From assembly GCA_900466005.1 (NCBI GenBank), contig UEGQ01000004.1:310001-374000 (forward strand): 64,000 nucleotides of DNA, in the 5' to 3' direction. Shown here one piece after another: positions 36,332-45,108 of the stretch. This DNA comes from Hyphomicrobiales bacterium (lineage in GTDB: Bacteria; Pseudomonadota; Alphaproteobacteria; Rhizobiales; Rhizobiaceae). Position 1 is the stretch's first letter, and each line of letters starts with the position of its first letter. Under the pieces are notes generated by a model. That model made no database searches and was not told the origin of the DNA. It was given only the letters and a program-made list of their open reading frames with translations. The translations under genes were made by a program, and so were the position numbers.

Positions 36332-37104
36332 CGGGACGACTTCAAGGCAAATCGGCCCTGATCACCGGTTCGGCACGCGGCATCGGCCGCGCCTTCGCGG
36401 AAGCCTATGTCCGCGAAGGCGCGACGGTCGCAATCGCTGACATCGACATCGAGCGAGCGACGCGCACCGCCGAAGAGATCGGCCCGGCCGCCTATGCGGT
36501 TCGGCTCGATGTCACGGATCAGGCCTCGATCGACGCGGCGGTGAAAGCGGTCGAAGCGCGTACCGGCGGGCTCGACATTCTCATCAACAACGCCGCGCTC
36601 TTCGATCTTGCGCCGATCGTCGAGATCAGCCGCGAAAGCTTCAACCGGCTCTTCTCGATCAATGTCGCCGGCACGCTCTTCATGCTGCAGGCGGCGGCGA
36701 AGTCGATGATCGGCAAAGGAGAGGGCGGCAAGATCATCAACATGGCAAGCCAGGCCGGCCGCCGCGGCGAGGCACTCGTCGCCCTCTACTGCGCCACCAA
36801 GGCCGCGGTCATCTCGCTCACGCAGTCGGCCGGGCTCGATCTCATCAAGCACGGCATCAACGTCAACGCGATCGCCCCCGGCGTTGTCGACGGCGAGCAC
36901 TGGGACGGCGTCGACGCCCTTTTTGCGAAATACGAGAACCGCCCGCTCGGCGAAAAGAAGAAGCTGGTCGGAGAGGCCGTGCCCTTCGGGCGGATGGGGC
37001 GCGCCGAAGACCTGACCGGCATGGCGATCTTCCTCGCCACGCCCGAGGCCGACTACATCGTCGCCCAGACCTACAATGTCGACGGCGGCAACTGGATGAG
37101 CTGA
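36328..37104 (+). CDS. smoS: Sorbitol (polyol) dehydrogenase, SDR family, SmoS
   Basis: 258 residues, classical short-chain dehydrogenase. Cofactor motif [12 protein letters not shown], catalytic Ser in INMASQAG, and Tyr/Lys in YCATKAA. The D residue after the second strand (IADIDIERA) favours NAD. Encoded directly after SmoK with a 4-nt overlap, as in rhizobial smo operons, so oxidation of sorbitol to fructose (or galactitol to tagatose) is the expected reaction. The C terminus keeps the long [15 protein letters not shown] insert of this subfamily. Confidence 0.92.
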   Translation: MTGRLQGKSALITGSARGIGRAFAEAYVREGATVAIADIDIERATRTAEEIGPAAYAVRLDVTDQASIDAAVKAVEARTGGLDILINNAALFDLAPIVEISRESFNRLFSINVAGTLFMLQAAAKSMIGKGEGGKIINMASQAGRRGEALVALYCATKAAVISLTQSAGLDLIKHGINVNAIAPGVVDGEHWDGVDALFAKYENRPLGEKKKLVGEAVPFGRMGRAEDLTGMAIFLATPEADYIVAQTYNVDGGNWMS

Positions 37105-37139
37105 ACGCTTGGCCGGCACGTCAATTCGAGGACTTCCCC

Positions 37140-38621
37140 ATGACCTTCAAACTCTCGCTCGCCAACCTGCCCGCCATTGCCGCGAGCGCCTCCGTTCCCG
37201 CCTATGACCGGGCGAGCCTCAAGGCCGGCATCGTGCATTTCGGGGTGGGCAACTTCCACCGAGCCCACATGGCGGTCTACCTCCACGAGCTCTTCAATCG
37301 CGGGCGCGATCTCGACTGGGCGATCATCGGCGCCGGCGTGATGCCGTCGGACCGGAAGATGCGGGATACGCTGAAGGCGCAGGATTTCCTGACCACCGTC
37401 GTCGAACAGGATGTCGCCCGCTCCGCCGCGACCGTCACCGGCCCGATGGTGGACATCATCACGGCGCCTGATTTCGACCGGATCGTCGCGATGCTGGCCG
37501 ACCCGGCGATCCGCATCGTCTCCATGACGATCACCGAGGGCGGCTACTTCATCGACCCGGCGACCGGCAAGTTCGACCCCGCCCATCCGGCGATCACCGC
37601 CGATGCGGCCGATCCCGACCATCCGAAGACCGTGTTCGGCCTCATCATCGCGGGGCTGAAAGCCCGCCGCGCCGCGGGTCTTCCGCCGTTCACCGTCATG
37701 TGCTGCGACAACATCCCCGGAAACGGCGAAGTGACGGAGGCGACCGTCTGCGGACTCGCCGAACTCTCCGACCCGACCTTTGCCCACTGGATCCACGAAA
37801 ACGTCGCCTTCCCGAATGCGATGGTCGACCGGATCACGCCGGCGACCGGCGAACGGGAGATCGCGATTGCCCGCGACACTTACGGTATCGAGGACGGCTG
37901 GCCGGTCTTCTGCGAGGAATTCAAGCAGTGGGTGCTGGAGGACAGGTTCCCGCTCGGCCGTCCTGCCCTCGAAAAGGTGGGTGTCACGTTCGTGCCGGAC
38001 GTCGCGCCCTACGAGCTGATGAAGCTTCGCATCCTGAACGGCGGCCATGCGGCGATCGCCTACCCGGCGGCGCTGATGGATATCCACTACGTCCACGAGG
38101 CGATGGAGAACCCGCTGATCCGCGGCTTCCTCGCCAAGCTCGAAAACGAGGAGATCATCCCCGTCGTGCCGCCGGTTCCAGGCACCAGCCTCGCCGACTA
38201 CTACGCGCTGATCGAACGCCGCTTCGCCAATCCGAAGATCGGCGACACGATCCCGCGGCTCGCCCAGGACGGATCGAACCGCCAGCCGAAATTCATCCTT
38301 CCCTCGACCGCCGACCGCCTGGCGAAGGGGCTGGACGTCGTCGGGCTCGCCCTCGTCTCGGCCCTCTGGTGCCGGTATTTCGAGGGTGTTTCGGACAGTG
38401 GCAAGGCGATCGTCTTCAACGACGTCAATGCCGAGCGGCTCCAGACGGCCGCGCTTGCCGCCCGGCAGGACCCGAAGGCCTTCCTCGCCCTCGGCGACAT
38501 TTTCGGCGACGTCGGGACAAATCCGCGTTTCGTCCTGCGCTTCACCGGAGCGCTTGCGAGCCTGCGGGAAATCGGAACGGCGGCAACCCTGCAGAAATAT
38601 TTCGACGATAGGCTCGCCTGA
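37140..38621 (+). CDS. mtlK: Mannitol 2-dehydrogenase (polyol-specific long-chain dehydrogenase)
   Basis: 493 residues. N-terminal cofactor domain IVHFGVGNFHRAHMAVYLHE. Catalytic Lys with Asn and His in MKLRILNGGHAAIAY, the family signature. Converts D-mannitol (and possibly D-arabinitol) to the 2-ketose using NAD. Lies 35 bp after smoS with GAGGA before its ATG, completing the hexitol pathway. Length and motifs are normal for the family. Confidence 0.94.
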   Translation: MTFKLSLANLPAIAASASVPAYDRASLKAGIVHFGVGNFHRAHMAVYLHELFNRGRDLDWAIIGAGVMPSDRKMRDTLKAQDFLTTVVEQDVARSAATVTGPMVDIITAPDFDRIVAMLADPAIRIVSMTITEGGYFIDPATGKFDPAHPAITADAADPDHPKTVFGLIIAGLKARRAAGLPPFTVMCCDNIPGNGEVTEATVCGLAELSDPTFAHWIHENVAFPNAMVDRITPATGEREIAIARDTYGIEDGWPVFCEEFKQWVLEDRFPLGRPALEKVGVTFVPDVAPYELMKLRILNGGHAAIAYPAALMDIHYVHEAMENPLIRGFLAKLENEEIIPVVPPVPGTSLADYYALIERRFANPKIGDTIPRLAQDGSNRQPKFILPSTADRLAKGLDVVGLALVSALWCRYFEGVSDSGKAIVFNDVNAERLQTAALAARQDPKAFLALGDIFGDVGTNPRFVLRFTGALASLREIGTAATLQKYFDDRLA

Positions 38622-38639
38622 ACGGAAGAGGGAGATCCG

Positions 38640-39317
38640 ATGATGGAGGCGAAGCGGCTCGTCATCTTCGATTGCGACGGCGTCCTCGTCGACAGCGAGC
38701 CGATTTCGATCGAGGTGCTCGTCGCCTCCTTCGCGCGCGCCGGCGTGCTGATCGACGAGGCCGGCGCCTATGGCCGGTTTCTCGGCCGAAGCCTCTCCAC
38801 CGTGATCGCCGCCGCCCGTCAGGAGTTCGGCCTCGACATGGACGAGGCCTTCCTCGAACGGCTGCGCCAGGACCTCTTTGCACGCTTCCGGGCAGATCTT
38901 CGTCCGATCCCCGGCGTCATCGACGCCCTCGAGGCGCTGGAGGCCCATGGCATCGGCTGGTGCGTCGCCTCGTCGAGCCACATGGAACGCATCCGCCTGT
39001 CGCTCACGGTCACCGGGCTCCTCGACCGCTTTGCCCCGAACATCTTCAGCGCGGCGATGGTCGCCCGTGGCAAGCCCGCGCCCGACCTCTTCCTCTATGC
39101 CGCCGGACAGATGGGTCGCCGACCGTGCGACTGCATCGTGATCGAGGACAGCCCGGCAGGCATCGAGGCGGCCAAGGCGGCCGGCATGACGGTCTTCGCC
39201 TTCACCGGCGGCTCGCACGCGCATTTCGCGTCCCATCGGGGGGCGCTCGAAGCACTGGCACCTGACGCCACGTTTGACGCCATGGCCGATTTGATCCACC
39301 TTGTCGCAAAAGAATAG
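38640..39317 (+). CDS. HAD-superfamily sugar phosphatase / phosphoglucomutase-like
   Basis: 225 residues, HAD subfamily IA with variant 3 features. Motif I IFDCDGVLVDSEP (nucleophile D11, acid/base D13), motif II region CVASSSHMERI, Lys in GKPAPDLFLYAA, acidic motif IVIEDSPAGIEAA. Resembles beta-phosphoglucomutase and 2-deoxyhexose-6-phosphate phosphatases. Nineteen bases each side link it to mtlK and the FGGY kinase, so it probably dephosphorylates a misphosphorylated or dead-end sugar phosphate of polyol catabolism; substrate unproven. Confidence 0.87.
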   Translation: MMEAKRLVIFDCDGVLVDSEPISIEVLVASFARAGVLIDEAGAYGRFLGRSLSTVIAAARQEFGLDMDEAFLERLRQDLFARFRADLRPIPGVIDALEALEAHGIGWCVASSSHMERIRLSLTVTGLLDRFAPNIFSAAMVARGKPAPDLFLYAAGQMGRRPCDCIVIEDSPAGIEAAKAAGMTVFAFTGGSHAHFASHRGALEALAPDATFDAMADLIHLVAKE

Positions 39318-39335
39318 GGACGGAAACAGGCCAGA

Positions 39336-40916
39336 ATGCGCGATCACGTGATTGCGGTCGATGTGGGGACCGCCAGCGCGCGGGCCGGCGTCTTCGATGC
39401 GGCGGGAGGTCTGCTGGCGCGGTGCGAATGCCCGATCCTGCTCCGCCGGCCGGGTGCCGAGCGCGGGGAACACGATTCCGAAGACATCTGGCAGGCGAGC
39501 TGCAAGGCCGTTGCCGAGGCGCTCGCCGCCTCCGGCACAACGGCCGAGCAGGTTGCGGCGGTCGGCTTCGACGCCACCTGCTCGCTGGTGCTGCGCGCGG
39601 AAAACGGCTCGAAGATCGCTCTGGCCGAGGAAGACGGCATCGTTTTTGACACCATGTCCTGGCTCGATCACCGGGCCTCGGCGGAGGCGGAAGAATGCAC
39701 CCGCACGGGCCATCCGGCGCTTGCCCATTGCGGCGAGGTGATGTCGCCGGAAATGCAGGTTCCGAAGCTCATGTGGCTGAAGCGGCAGCGGCCGGATCTC
39801 TGGGCGAGCGCCGGGCTCTTCTTCGACCTCGCGGACTTCCTCACCTGGCGCGCAACCGGCTCCCCTGCCCGTTCGCTGTGTACGCTGACGGCGAAATGGA
39901 ACTATCTCGCCCACGAGGGAAAGGGTTGGAAGCCGGACTTTTTCTCGGCGATCGGCCTTGATGATCTCGTCGCCCGCGGAGGGTTGCCGGAGCAAGGCGT
40001 TGCCGTCGGCCGCCCGGTCGGCGTGCTGTCGCCCTGGGCGGCGGCTGAAATGGGTCTCGATCCCGGCATCGCGGTCGCCGCCGGCATGGTGGACGCCTAT
40101 GCCGGCGCCTTGGGTGTCCTCGGCCCGGTGGCAGCAGATCCCGGCGATCTTTCGCGGCAGGCCGCGCTGATCGCCGGCACGTCGAGCTGCCTCGTCGCCT
40201 TTGCACCCGAGCCACGCTTCGGGCGCAGCATTTGGGGGCCTTTCTTCGAGGCGATCTTTCCGGGCCAGTGGCTGGTCGAGGCGGGGCAGTCGGCGACGGG
40301 CGGGCTCCTCGGCCATCTGTTGCTCGCCCATGCCGAGGGCGGCGGTGCGACGACGGCCGCGCATCAGCGGGTGATCGCGCGCATCATGGAGATGCGGGCG
40401 GAAGAAGGCGCAAGCTTCGGCGAGCGGATCAACATTCTTCCCGATTTTCACGGAAACCGGTCGCCGTTTGCGGACGACAGGCTGACGGGAACGATCGCCG
40501 GCCTGACCCTCGATGCCTCGTTCGACGGTTTGTGCCGGATCTACTGGCGGGCTTGCGTCGCCATAGCGCTCGGCCTGCGCCAGATCCTGGAGACGCTCGA
40601 GGCGAGCGGCTTCGGGCCGGAACGGCTGCACCTGACCGGCGGGCATGTCCGCAATCCGCTTCTCGTCGAACTCTATGCCGACGTCACCCGGCTCGAGATC
40701 GCGGTCACCCGCAGCGAAGACGCGGTTCTCCTCGGTACGGCGATGAATGCGGCGACCGCCGCCAGCCTTTTTGCCACGCTCGCCGAGGCGGGCGAGGCAA
40801 TGGCCCGTCCCGTCACCGTCATGCGTCCCAACCCGGCAACCCGCTCGCTTTACGATCGGGACTTCGCCCGGTTCCGCGCAATGCAACGGCACCGCGCGGA
40901 GCTGGACGCGCTCTGA
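39336..40916 (+). CDS. FGGY-family pentulose-type carbohydrate kinase
   Basis: 526 residues. Phosphate 1 motif IAVDVGTASARAGVF, substrate region SWLDHRASAEA, CGEVMSPEMQVPKLMWLKRQ and FFDLADFLTWRATG. The middle and end agree with the FGGY pentulose-kinase (D-ribulokinase-like) subfamily (ITGGHVRNPLL-like segment LTGGHVRNPLLVELYADV). Last gene of the polyol operon. Likely phosphorylates a ketose made by SmoS or MtlK, for example ribulose or xylulose from pentitols, implying the operon also serves C5 polyols. No terminator is obvious after it. Confidence 0.85.
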   Translation: MRDHVIAVDVGTASARAGVFDAAGGLLARCECPILLRRPGAERGEHDSEDIWQASCKAVAEALAASGTTAEQVAAVGFDATCSLVLRAENGSKIALAEEDGIVFDTMSWLDHRASAEAEECTRTGHPALAHCGEVMSPEMQVPKLMWLKRQRPDLWASAGLFFDLADFLTWRATGSPARSLCTLTAKWNYLAHEGKGWKPDFFSAIGLDDLVARGGLPEQGVAVGRPVGVLSPWAAAEMGLDPGIAVAAGMVDAYAGALGVLGPVAADPGDLSRQAALIAGTSSCLVAFAPEPRFGRSIWGPFFEAIFPGQWLVEAGQSATGGLLGHLLLAHAEGGGATTAAHQRVIARIMEMRAEEGASFGERINILPDFHGNRSPFADDRLTGTIAGLTLDASFDGLCRIYWRACVAIALGLRQILETLEASGFGPERLHLTGGHVRNPLLVELYADVTRLEIAVTRSEDAVLLGTAMNAATAASLFATLAEAGEAMARPVTVMRPNPATRSLYDRDFARFRAMQRHRAELDAL

Positions 40917-40952
40917 GAAGCCTGACCGAGTGCCGCATGAAGCGGCAGTGAC

Positions 40953-41144
40953 TTACCGGTATTTCGGCGGGCGGGCAACGGCGTTCATCGTCAGTTCCTG
41001 GTGGGTCGCGAACTGGCCGAGCGCCTGCATCAGCTTTCGCGCCTCGGACTTGTCGATGCCGTTGCGCCGGCAATATTCGGAGACGTCATAGACTGGCTTC
41101 TTGCCGGGTACGCGTACCTGGCGATTGTCAACGTGATGGGTCAT
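40953..41144 (-). CDS. Small conserved protein of unknown function
   Basis: 63 residues from ATG 41144, which has GGAGGAGAAG upstream; a longer start at 41183 would cover that site. Basic N terminus followed by a helical part (YDVSEYCRRNGIDKSEARKLMQALGQF) that resembles small winged or SAM-like folds such as DUF3606 proteins, but the match is weak. Convergent with the FGGY kinase gene and divergent from the SDR gene. Confidence 0.65.
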   Translation of the reverse strand: MTHHVDNRQVRVPGKKPVYDVSEYCRRNGIDKSEARKLMQALGQFATHQELTMNAVARPPKYR

Positions 41145-41271
41145 CTTCTCCTCCCGTATGAAGGCTAAACGACGCTGTCTCACGAAAGGTCCTCAAGCTA
41201 TTTTAGCGTACGCTGAAATTATTCCAGAGGCAATCGGCAAACCTGGCAGCCGCGGGTTGACGAGAGTGCGT

Positions 41272-41297
41272 GGAACCTTCCCCCGAGGCTTTGGGTT
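41272..41297 (+). promoter_or_regulatory. Possible EcfG-type promoter ahead of SDR gene
   Basis: GGAAC (41272-41276), 18 nt, GTT (41295-41297). Spacing fits the GGAAC-N18/19-TT consensus reported for rhizobial RpoE2. It lies 72 bp before the SDR start. Single-site matches of this kind occur by chance, hence the modest confidence. Confidence 0.4.
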
Positions 41298-41368
41298 CAG
41301 CCCTCGCCTCGCCGGCACGGCCAGTAGGCGGCGCGGCACGGCATGGCGGTATCGGCAGGAGGACGATC

Positions 41369-42151
41369 ATGGATTTTCAGGGAAAGACCGTCCTGGTGAC
41401 AGGAGCCGGCTCGGGCATCGGCAGGGCGACCGCCATGCAATTCGCCGCGCTCGGGGCATCCGTCGGGCTCCTCGGGCGGACCAGGAACGAGCTCGAGGAC
41501 GTCGGGGAGGAGATCGAACGGCGTGGCGGCCGTGCGGTGGCGCTCGTCGCCGACGTCTCGGACGAAGACCAGATGCGCGCGGCGGTGCGGGATCTGGTCG
41601 GCCGCTTCGGCCCACCGCACGTGGTCGTCGCCAATGCCGGCATCAACGGTGTCTGGGCGCCGATCGATGAATTGCAGCCGCCGGAATTCGATCGCACGAT
41701 TGCCGTGAACCTCCGCGGCACCTATCTCACCCTGCATTTCTGCGTGCCACACATGAAGGCGAACGGCGGCGGCGCGATCGTCGTGGTCTCCTCGATCAAC
41801 GGCACCCGCACCTTCAGCTCGCCCGGCGCCTCGGCCTATACCGCCACCAAGGCGGCGCAGGTCGCCATCGTACAGCAGACGGCACTGGAGCTTGCGCGCC
41901 ACTACATCCGGGTGAATGTCGTTTGCCCCGGCGCCATCGCGACCAGCATTGAGGACAACACCTCGATACGCCATCCGGAAGAGACGGCATTTCCCGTCGA
42001 ATATCCCGAGGGCAAGGTGCCGCTGAGCGACGGCCGGCCAGGCACCAGCGGAGACGTGGCGGACGCGATCGTCTTCCTGTCGTCGGACAGGGCACGCCAC
42101 ATCACCGGCACGCCGCTCTGGATCGACGGGGCGCAGGGCCTCTTGCTTTGA
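41369..42151 (+). CDS. Short-chain dehydrogenase/reductase
   Basis: 260 residues from ATG 41369 with AGGAGG upstream; the frame extends to 41270 but adds nothing family-like. Cofactor motif TGAGSGIG, an Arg in LLGRTRNELED that favours NADP, NAGING, Ser in VVSSINGT, Tyr/Lys in YTATKAA, and C-terminal HITGTPLWIDGAQGLL. Substrate unknown. Stands alone, possibly under stress sigma control given the GGAAC-GTT element upstream. Confidence 0.88.
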   Translation: MDFQGKTVLVTGAGSGIGRATAMQFAALGASVGLLGRTRNELEDVGEEIERRGGRAVALVADVSDEDQMRAAVRDLVGRFGPPHVVVANAGINGVWAPIDELQPPEFDRTIAVNLRGTYLTLHFCVPHMKANGGGAIVVVSSINGTRTFSSPGASAYTATKAAQVAIVQQTALELARHYIRVNVVCPGAIATSIEDNTSIRHPEETAFPVEYPEGKVPLSDGRPGTSGDVADAIVFLSSDRARHITGTPLWIDGAQGLLL

Positions 42152-42236
42152 GTTTCAGGTCCGACCTGCAACCGCCGCGTCGCCGCTCAAACGTCCCAGG
42201 ATCGGCGCAGGCTCCGGGCAGTTTTCGTCCTCTGCT

Positions 42237-42518
42237 TCAGGGCCACTGCTGTGCACCATGAAGAAGGCGCAGGATCTCGAAGCGCTTTGGTCTCGCCCGC
42301 ACGCGATAGACAAGAATGCAGGGCGTCCGACTTACGACCGGTTCGCGAGTTCCGCGTCGGCGTCCGACCCGCCCGATCTCTGGGCGGTCCGCCAGCATGT
42401 CACTCTGCCGCTCAATTTCCCGGAGCTGATCGAGCGCAGCGCGGGGATTTTCCTGCGCGATATAGTCTATGGCGCGGGCGAGACCTGCTTGCGCCGTCGG
42501 CAGCCAAACGATGCTCAC
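42237..42518 (-). CDS. ParE/RelE-family toxin
   Basis: 93 residues from GTG 42518, whose first bases overlap the stop of the antitoxin gene (GTGA). Full-length ParE/RelE fold: ARAIDYIAQENPRAALDQL, ADRPEIGRVGRRRGTREPVV, TPCILVYRVRARPKRFEILRLLHGAQQWP. ParE members poison gyrase, RelE members cut mRNA; the sequence resembles the ParE side with its GTRE and LHGAQ motifs. The reading frame shows no damage, whereas the antitoxin next to it is frameshifted. Confidence 0.85.
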   Translation of the reverse strand: MSIVWLPTAQAGLARAIDYIAQENPRAALDQLREIERQSDMLADRPEIGRVGRRRGTREPVVSRTPCILVYRVRARPKRFEILRLLHGAQQWP

Positions 42519-42933
42519 GCCTTATCGCCGTTGATGCGCGCCAGCAGTTTGGCCCGCTGGCGAGCGATGTCCTGCTTGACCACCTCGTGGGACACCCATT
42601 CGGTCCTTGGGTCGTCGGCTTCGTTTATGGCTTCCTCGACCTGCACACGAAACCACTTGTCGTGAGCGCTGCCTCGTGAGTACGGCGCATTGCCCCCGCT
42701 CTATCAGGCCGCGACGTCCCTCCCTCAACCTCGTACTCTGTTGCGTCGACGTCGAAGCGTTCAATTCCCAAGTCCTTGAGGTAAGAAACGAGGGCCTCCA
42801 TACGCCGGAAAATACGCACCTGCCGGCTACGTTGTGCTGCAAGTATACGCTCTGCCGCCCCGTATTTTACTCGAAGCGACCAGCCGCCCGGTTGCCCGAC
42901 GACACGGGCTCCGCTGAGGTTTGACCACAGCTT
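42515..42933 (-). pseudogene. Frameshifted antitoxin gene of the ParE/RelE toxin
   Basis: Two coherent segments lie in different frames. The upstream one, ending about 42667, includes KLWSNLSGARVV, KYGAAERILAAQRSRQVR, LVSYLKDLGIERFDVDA and RPDRAGAMRRTHEAA. The downstream one runs from AHDKWFRVQVEEAINEADD through TEWVSHEVVKQDIARQRAK to the stop at 42515. They join exactly if one G is restored in the GCGCT at about 42666-42670. In addition no ATG opens the upstream segment; the first possible start is a GTG at 42819 in its middle. The joined product would be an antitoxin of about 135 residues with C-terminal toxin-binding part. Confidence 0.7.
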
Positions 42934-42965
42934 GAGACGGTTGCCCTCGCCGGCGCTCCTGGAAT

Positions 42966-44303
42966 CTACGCCTGGCCCCGGTCGAGATAGACCCTCGCCT
43001 CGAACCCGTTCTGCCGGCCGCTTGCCGGCGACAGCAGTTCGAGCCGGGCGCCGGCGCCGGCGGCGATGGATTCGGCGATCGCCAGGCCGAGCCCGGTTCC
43101 GTCGGCCGAGGTTTCACCGCGCGCGAAGCGCCGCGTCAGCGTCTTCAGCACCTCGGGTGCGACCGGCGGCCCGGCATTGCTGACGGAAAACACCCGTCCG
43201 GACGTCAGGGAGACCTCGACCCGGGTGTCGGCGGGGGCGTGCTTCAGGCCGTTCTCGATGAGGTTGCGCGCAAGGATCGCGAAGACATCCGCATCCATGC
43301 GCGACATCACCGGCTCCTTCGGCAGATGAAGGTCGAGCCGGTCCGCCGTCGCAGCCGCACGGGTGAAATCGTTGGCGACGAGCGAGAGAATGGGCACCAG
43401 ATTGTGAGGCTTGGCAGCGATGAGCCCGCCGCCCTCCGCCTTGGCGAGCTGCATCAGCTTTTCCCCGAGACGCGCGAGCGAATGCAGTGCCCCCTCGATG
43501 TCCCTGGCTCGGTCCTGCAGCGGGCCTCTTGGCGCCTCGGCGACCAGCCGCTGGGTCTGCGCAAGGGCTGCGGCGATCGGCGTGCGCAGCTCGTGCGCGC
43601 TGTTGGCGGTGAAGGTCCGTTCCGCCTCGAGCGCCCGTCGCAACCGCTCCATCAGCCGGTTGACGCCGTCTGCAATCGGTGTGATCTCGCGCGGCAGCGA
43701 GGCCGTGTCGACGGGGGTCAGATCGCCGCTGCCGCGCCGCTCGATCTGATCGCCGAAGACATGGACGGGCCGCATGCTGCGCCTGACCAGCCACCATACG
43801 CCGACGAAGCTTGCCGGGATCAGGGCGCCGAGCGGCAGGGCGAGCGCCATCGCCGCATCGAGCGTTGCCTTGAGCCGGTCGCCGAGCGGTTCGGCGATGG
43901 TGATGGTGACTGTGTCGCGCACGGCCGCCTCGGAGTACAGCCGATGGGTTTCGGTGGTCGTGAAGCCTGTCTTCTCGAAGGGCGGGAAAATGTTGAGCTC
44001 GGCATCGTGCGAGCGCATCAGGACATTGCCCTTCTCGTCGCGCACGACGTAGTTCAGGTGCTCGTCATGCTTGCGGATCGAGAGAATCCGCTGCGGCGGG
44101 CGTTCGTCGTCCTGGCCGATGATGTCGATCACCGCGAGCGGCAGTATCCGCTGGGCGGTCTCCTGCATGGCGCTGTCGAAGACCTCGTCGAGTTCCGCCC
44201 GCACGATGAGCGCCGCCGCCGCGCTCGCGGCGATCCACATCACGCTCACGCCGATTGCCAGCCCGAGCGAGAGATGTCGTTGAAGGCTCGCCTGCTTCCT
44301 CAT
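42966..44303 (-). CDS. Two-component sensor histidine kinase
   Basis: 445 residues from ATG 44303, overlapping the response-regulator stop (ATGA). TM1 about 11-33, a periplasmic segment about 35-145, TM2 about 150-173, HAMP, then H box with phospho-His H237 (FTANSAHELRTP), N box ARNLIENGLKHAP and G box GTGLGLAIAES. The plan and small periplasmic domain match QseC/PmrB-type kinases. Operon with its regulator and divergent from the PepSY/flavin module, which it most likely controls. A signal such as metal or redox state is suggested only by context. Confidence 0.92.
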   Translation of the reverse strand: MRKQASLQRHLSLGLAIGVSVMWIAASAAAALIVRAELDEVFDSAMQETAQRILPLAVIDIIGQDDERPPQRILSIRKHDEHLNYVVRDEKGNVLMRSHDAELNIFPPFEKTGFTTTETHRLYSEAAVRDTVTITIAEPLGDRLKATLDAAMALALPLGALIPASFVGVWWLVRRSMRPVHVFGDQIERRGSGDLTPVDTASLPREITPIADGVNRLMERLRRALEAERTFTANSAHELRTPIAAALAQTQRLVAEAPRGPLQDRARDIEGALHSLARLGEKLMQLAKAEGGGLIAAKPHNLVPILSLVANDFTRAAATADRLDLHLPKEPVMSRMDADVFAILARNLIENGLKHAPADTRVEVSLTSGRVFSVSNAGPPVAPEVLKTLTRRFARGETSADGTGLGLAIAESIAAGAGARLELLSPASGRQNGFEARVYLDRGQA

Positions 44304-44959
44304 GACTGGCGCAACCGATAGCCCATGCCGCGCACCGTCTCGACCACGTCGTGCCCGAGCTTGCGGCGAAGCCGGCTCACATAGACTTCGATGGCATTGC
44401 TTTCGATCTCGTCGTCGAAGGAATAGAGACGCTCCTCGAGCTGCGGCTTGGAAAGCAGCATGCCCGGATGCTGGAGGAAGGCCTCGAACAGCACCCATTC
44501 GCGGGCCGTCAGCGGCACCGGCTTGCCGTTGCGGGTCACGCTGCGGGCGGCGAGGTCGACCTGCAACTCGCCGACGGCGACGAGCGGATTGGGGTTGCCG
44601 GTATAGCGGCGCGCCACCGCCTTCACGCGGGCGGAGAGCTCGCTGAGATCGAAGGGTTTCACGAGATAGTCGTCAGCGCCCGCGTCGAGTCCTTCGATAC
44701 GGTCGGAGATCTGGTCGAGCGCGGTCAGGATGATGACCGGCGTCGTATCGCCGCCACCCCGCCGCATGCGCAGGAAGGGAATGCCCCGGCCGTCCGGCAG
44801 CATCAGGTCGAGCAGGATGAGGTCGTAGCCGGTCGTGCGCAGGTAGTCCTCCGCAAGATCGAGGCGCCGTGCCCAGTCGACGACATGTCCGTCCGCGGCA
44901 ATCTGGTCGCGCACCGCCGCACCCAGCCCACCGTCATCCTCCACCAGCAGTACGCGCAC
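44300..44959 (-). CDS. OmpR-family response regulator
   Basis: 219 residues. Receiver with acidic pair E7/D8/D9, phospho-D51 (LILLDLMLPDGRG), T and K105-type residues (LTALD, DYLVKPFD). C-terminal winged helix (LEERLYSFDDEIESNAIEVYVSRLRRKLG). QseB/PmrA-like. The first gene of the operon with the kinase. Two CTGACA-N5-CTGAAAG boxes in inverted orientation lie 54-102 bp before its start, in the divergent promoter region, and suit binding of OmpR-type dimers. Confidence 0.93.
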   Translation of the reverse strand: MRVLLVEDDGGLGAAVRDQIAADGHVVDWARRLDLAEDYLRTTGYDLILLDLMLPDGRGIPFLRMRRGGGDTTPVIILTALDQISDRIEGLDAGADDYLVKPFDLSELSARVKAVARRYTGNPNPLVAVGELQVDLAARSVTRNGKPVPLTAREWVLFEAFLQHPGMLLSKPQLEERLYSFDDEIESNAIEVYVSRLRRKLGHDVVETVRGMGYRLRQS

Positions 44960-45012
44960 GATTCCCCGCCCTTTTCACCTTGGTGTTTACATGAACGCGC
45001 TATCAGCCAAAG

Positions 45013-45061
45013 CTGACAACAAGCTGAAAGAAAAAGTCTCAGCCTTTCAGGTCGCTGTCAG
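45013..45061. promoter_or_regulatory. Inverted pair of response-regulator boxes
   Basis: CTGACA (45013-45018), 5 nt, CTGAAAG (45024-45030) on the plus strand; the same CTGACA-N5-CTGAAAG on the minus strand at 45061-45044. Each box is a near-direct repeat with 11-bp period, as expected for an OmpR-type dimer. One faces each divergent transcript, in the 149-bp gap between the regulator and the PepSY gene. Confidence 0.7.
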
Positions 45062-45108
45062 GATGACGATGCATGTTCCAGCCAGACAATAGTCAGAGGA
45101 CACCGAGA

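Noticed and set aside
37071-40892. 1273-codon minus-strand open frame opposite mtlK, HAD and FGGY genes
   Set aside because: It mirrors well-recognised plus-strand genes in a high-GC region, has no family-like segments, and is explained by codon bias keeping the opposite frame open.
42522-42842. 106-codon minus-strand frame across the antitoxin region as a gene
   Set aside because: Its translation is Arg/Ser-rich without family resemblance; the antitoxin signal lies in the other two frames.
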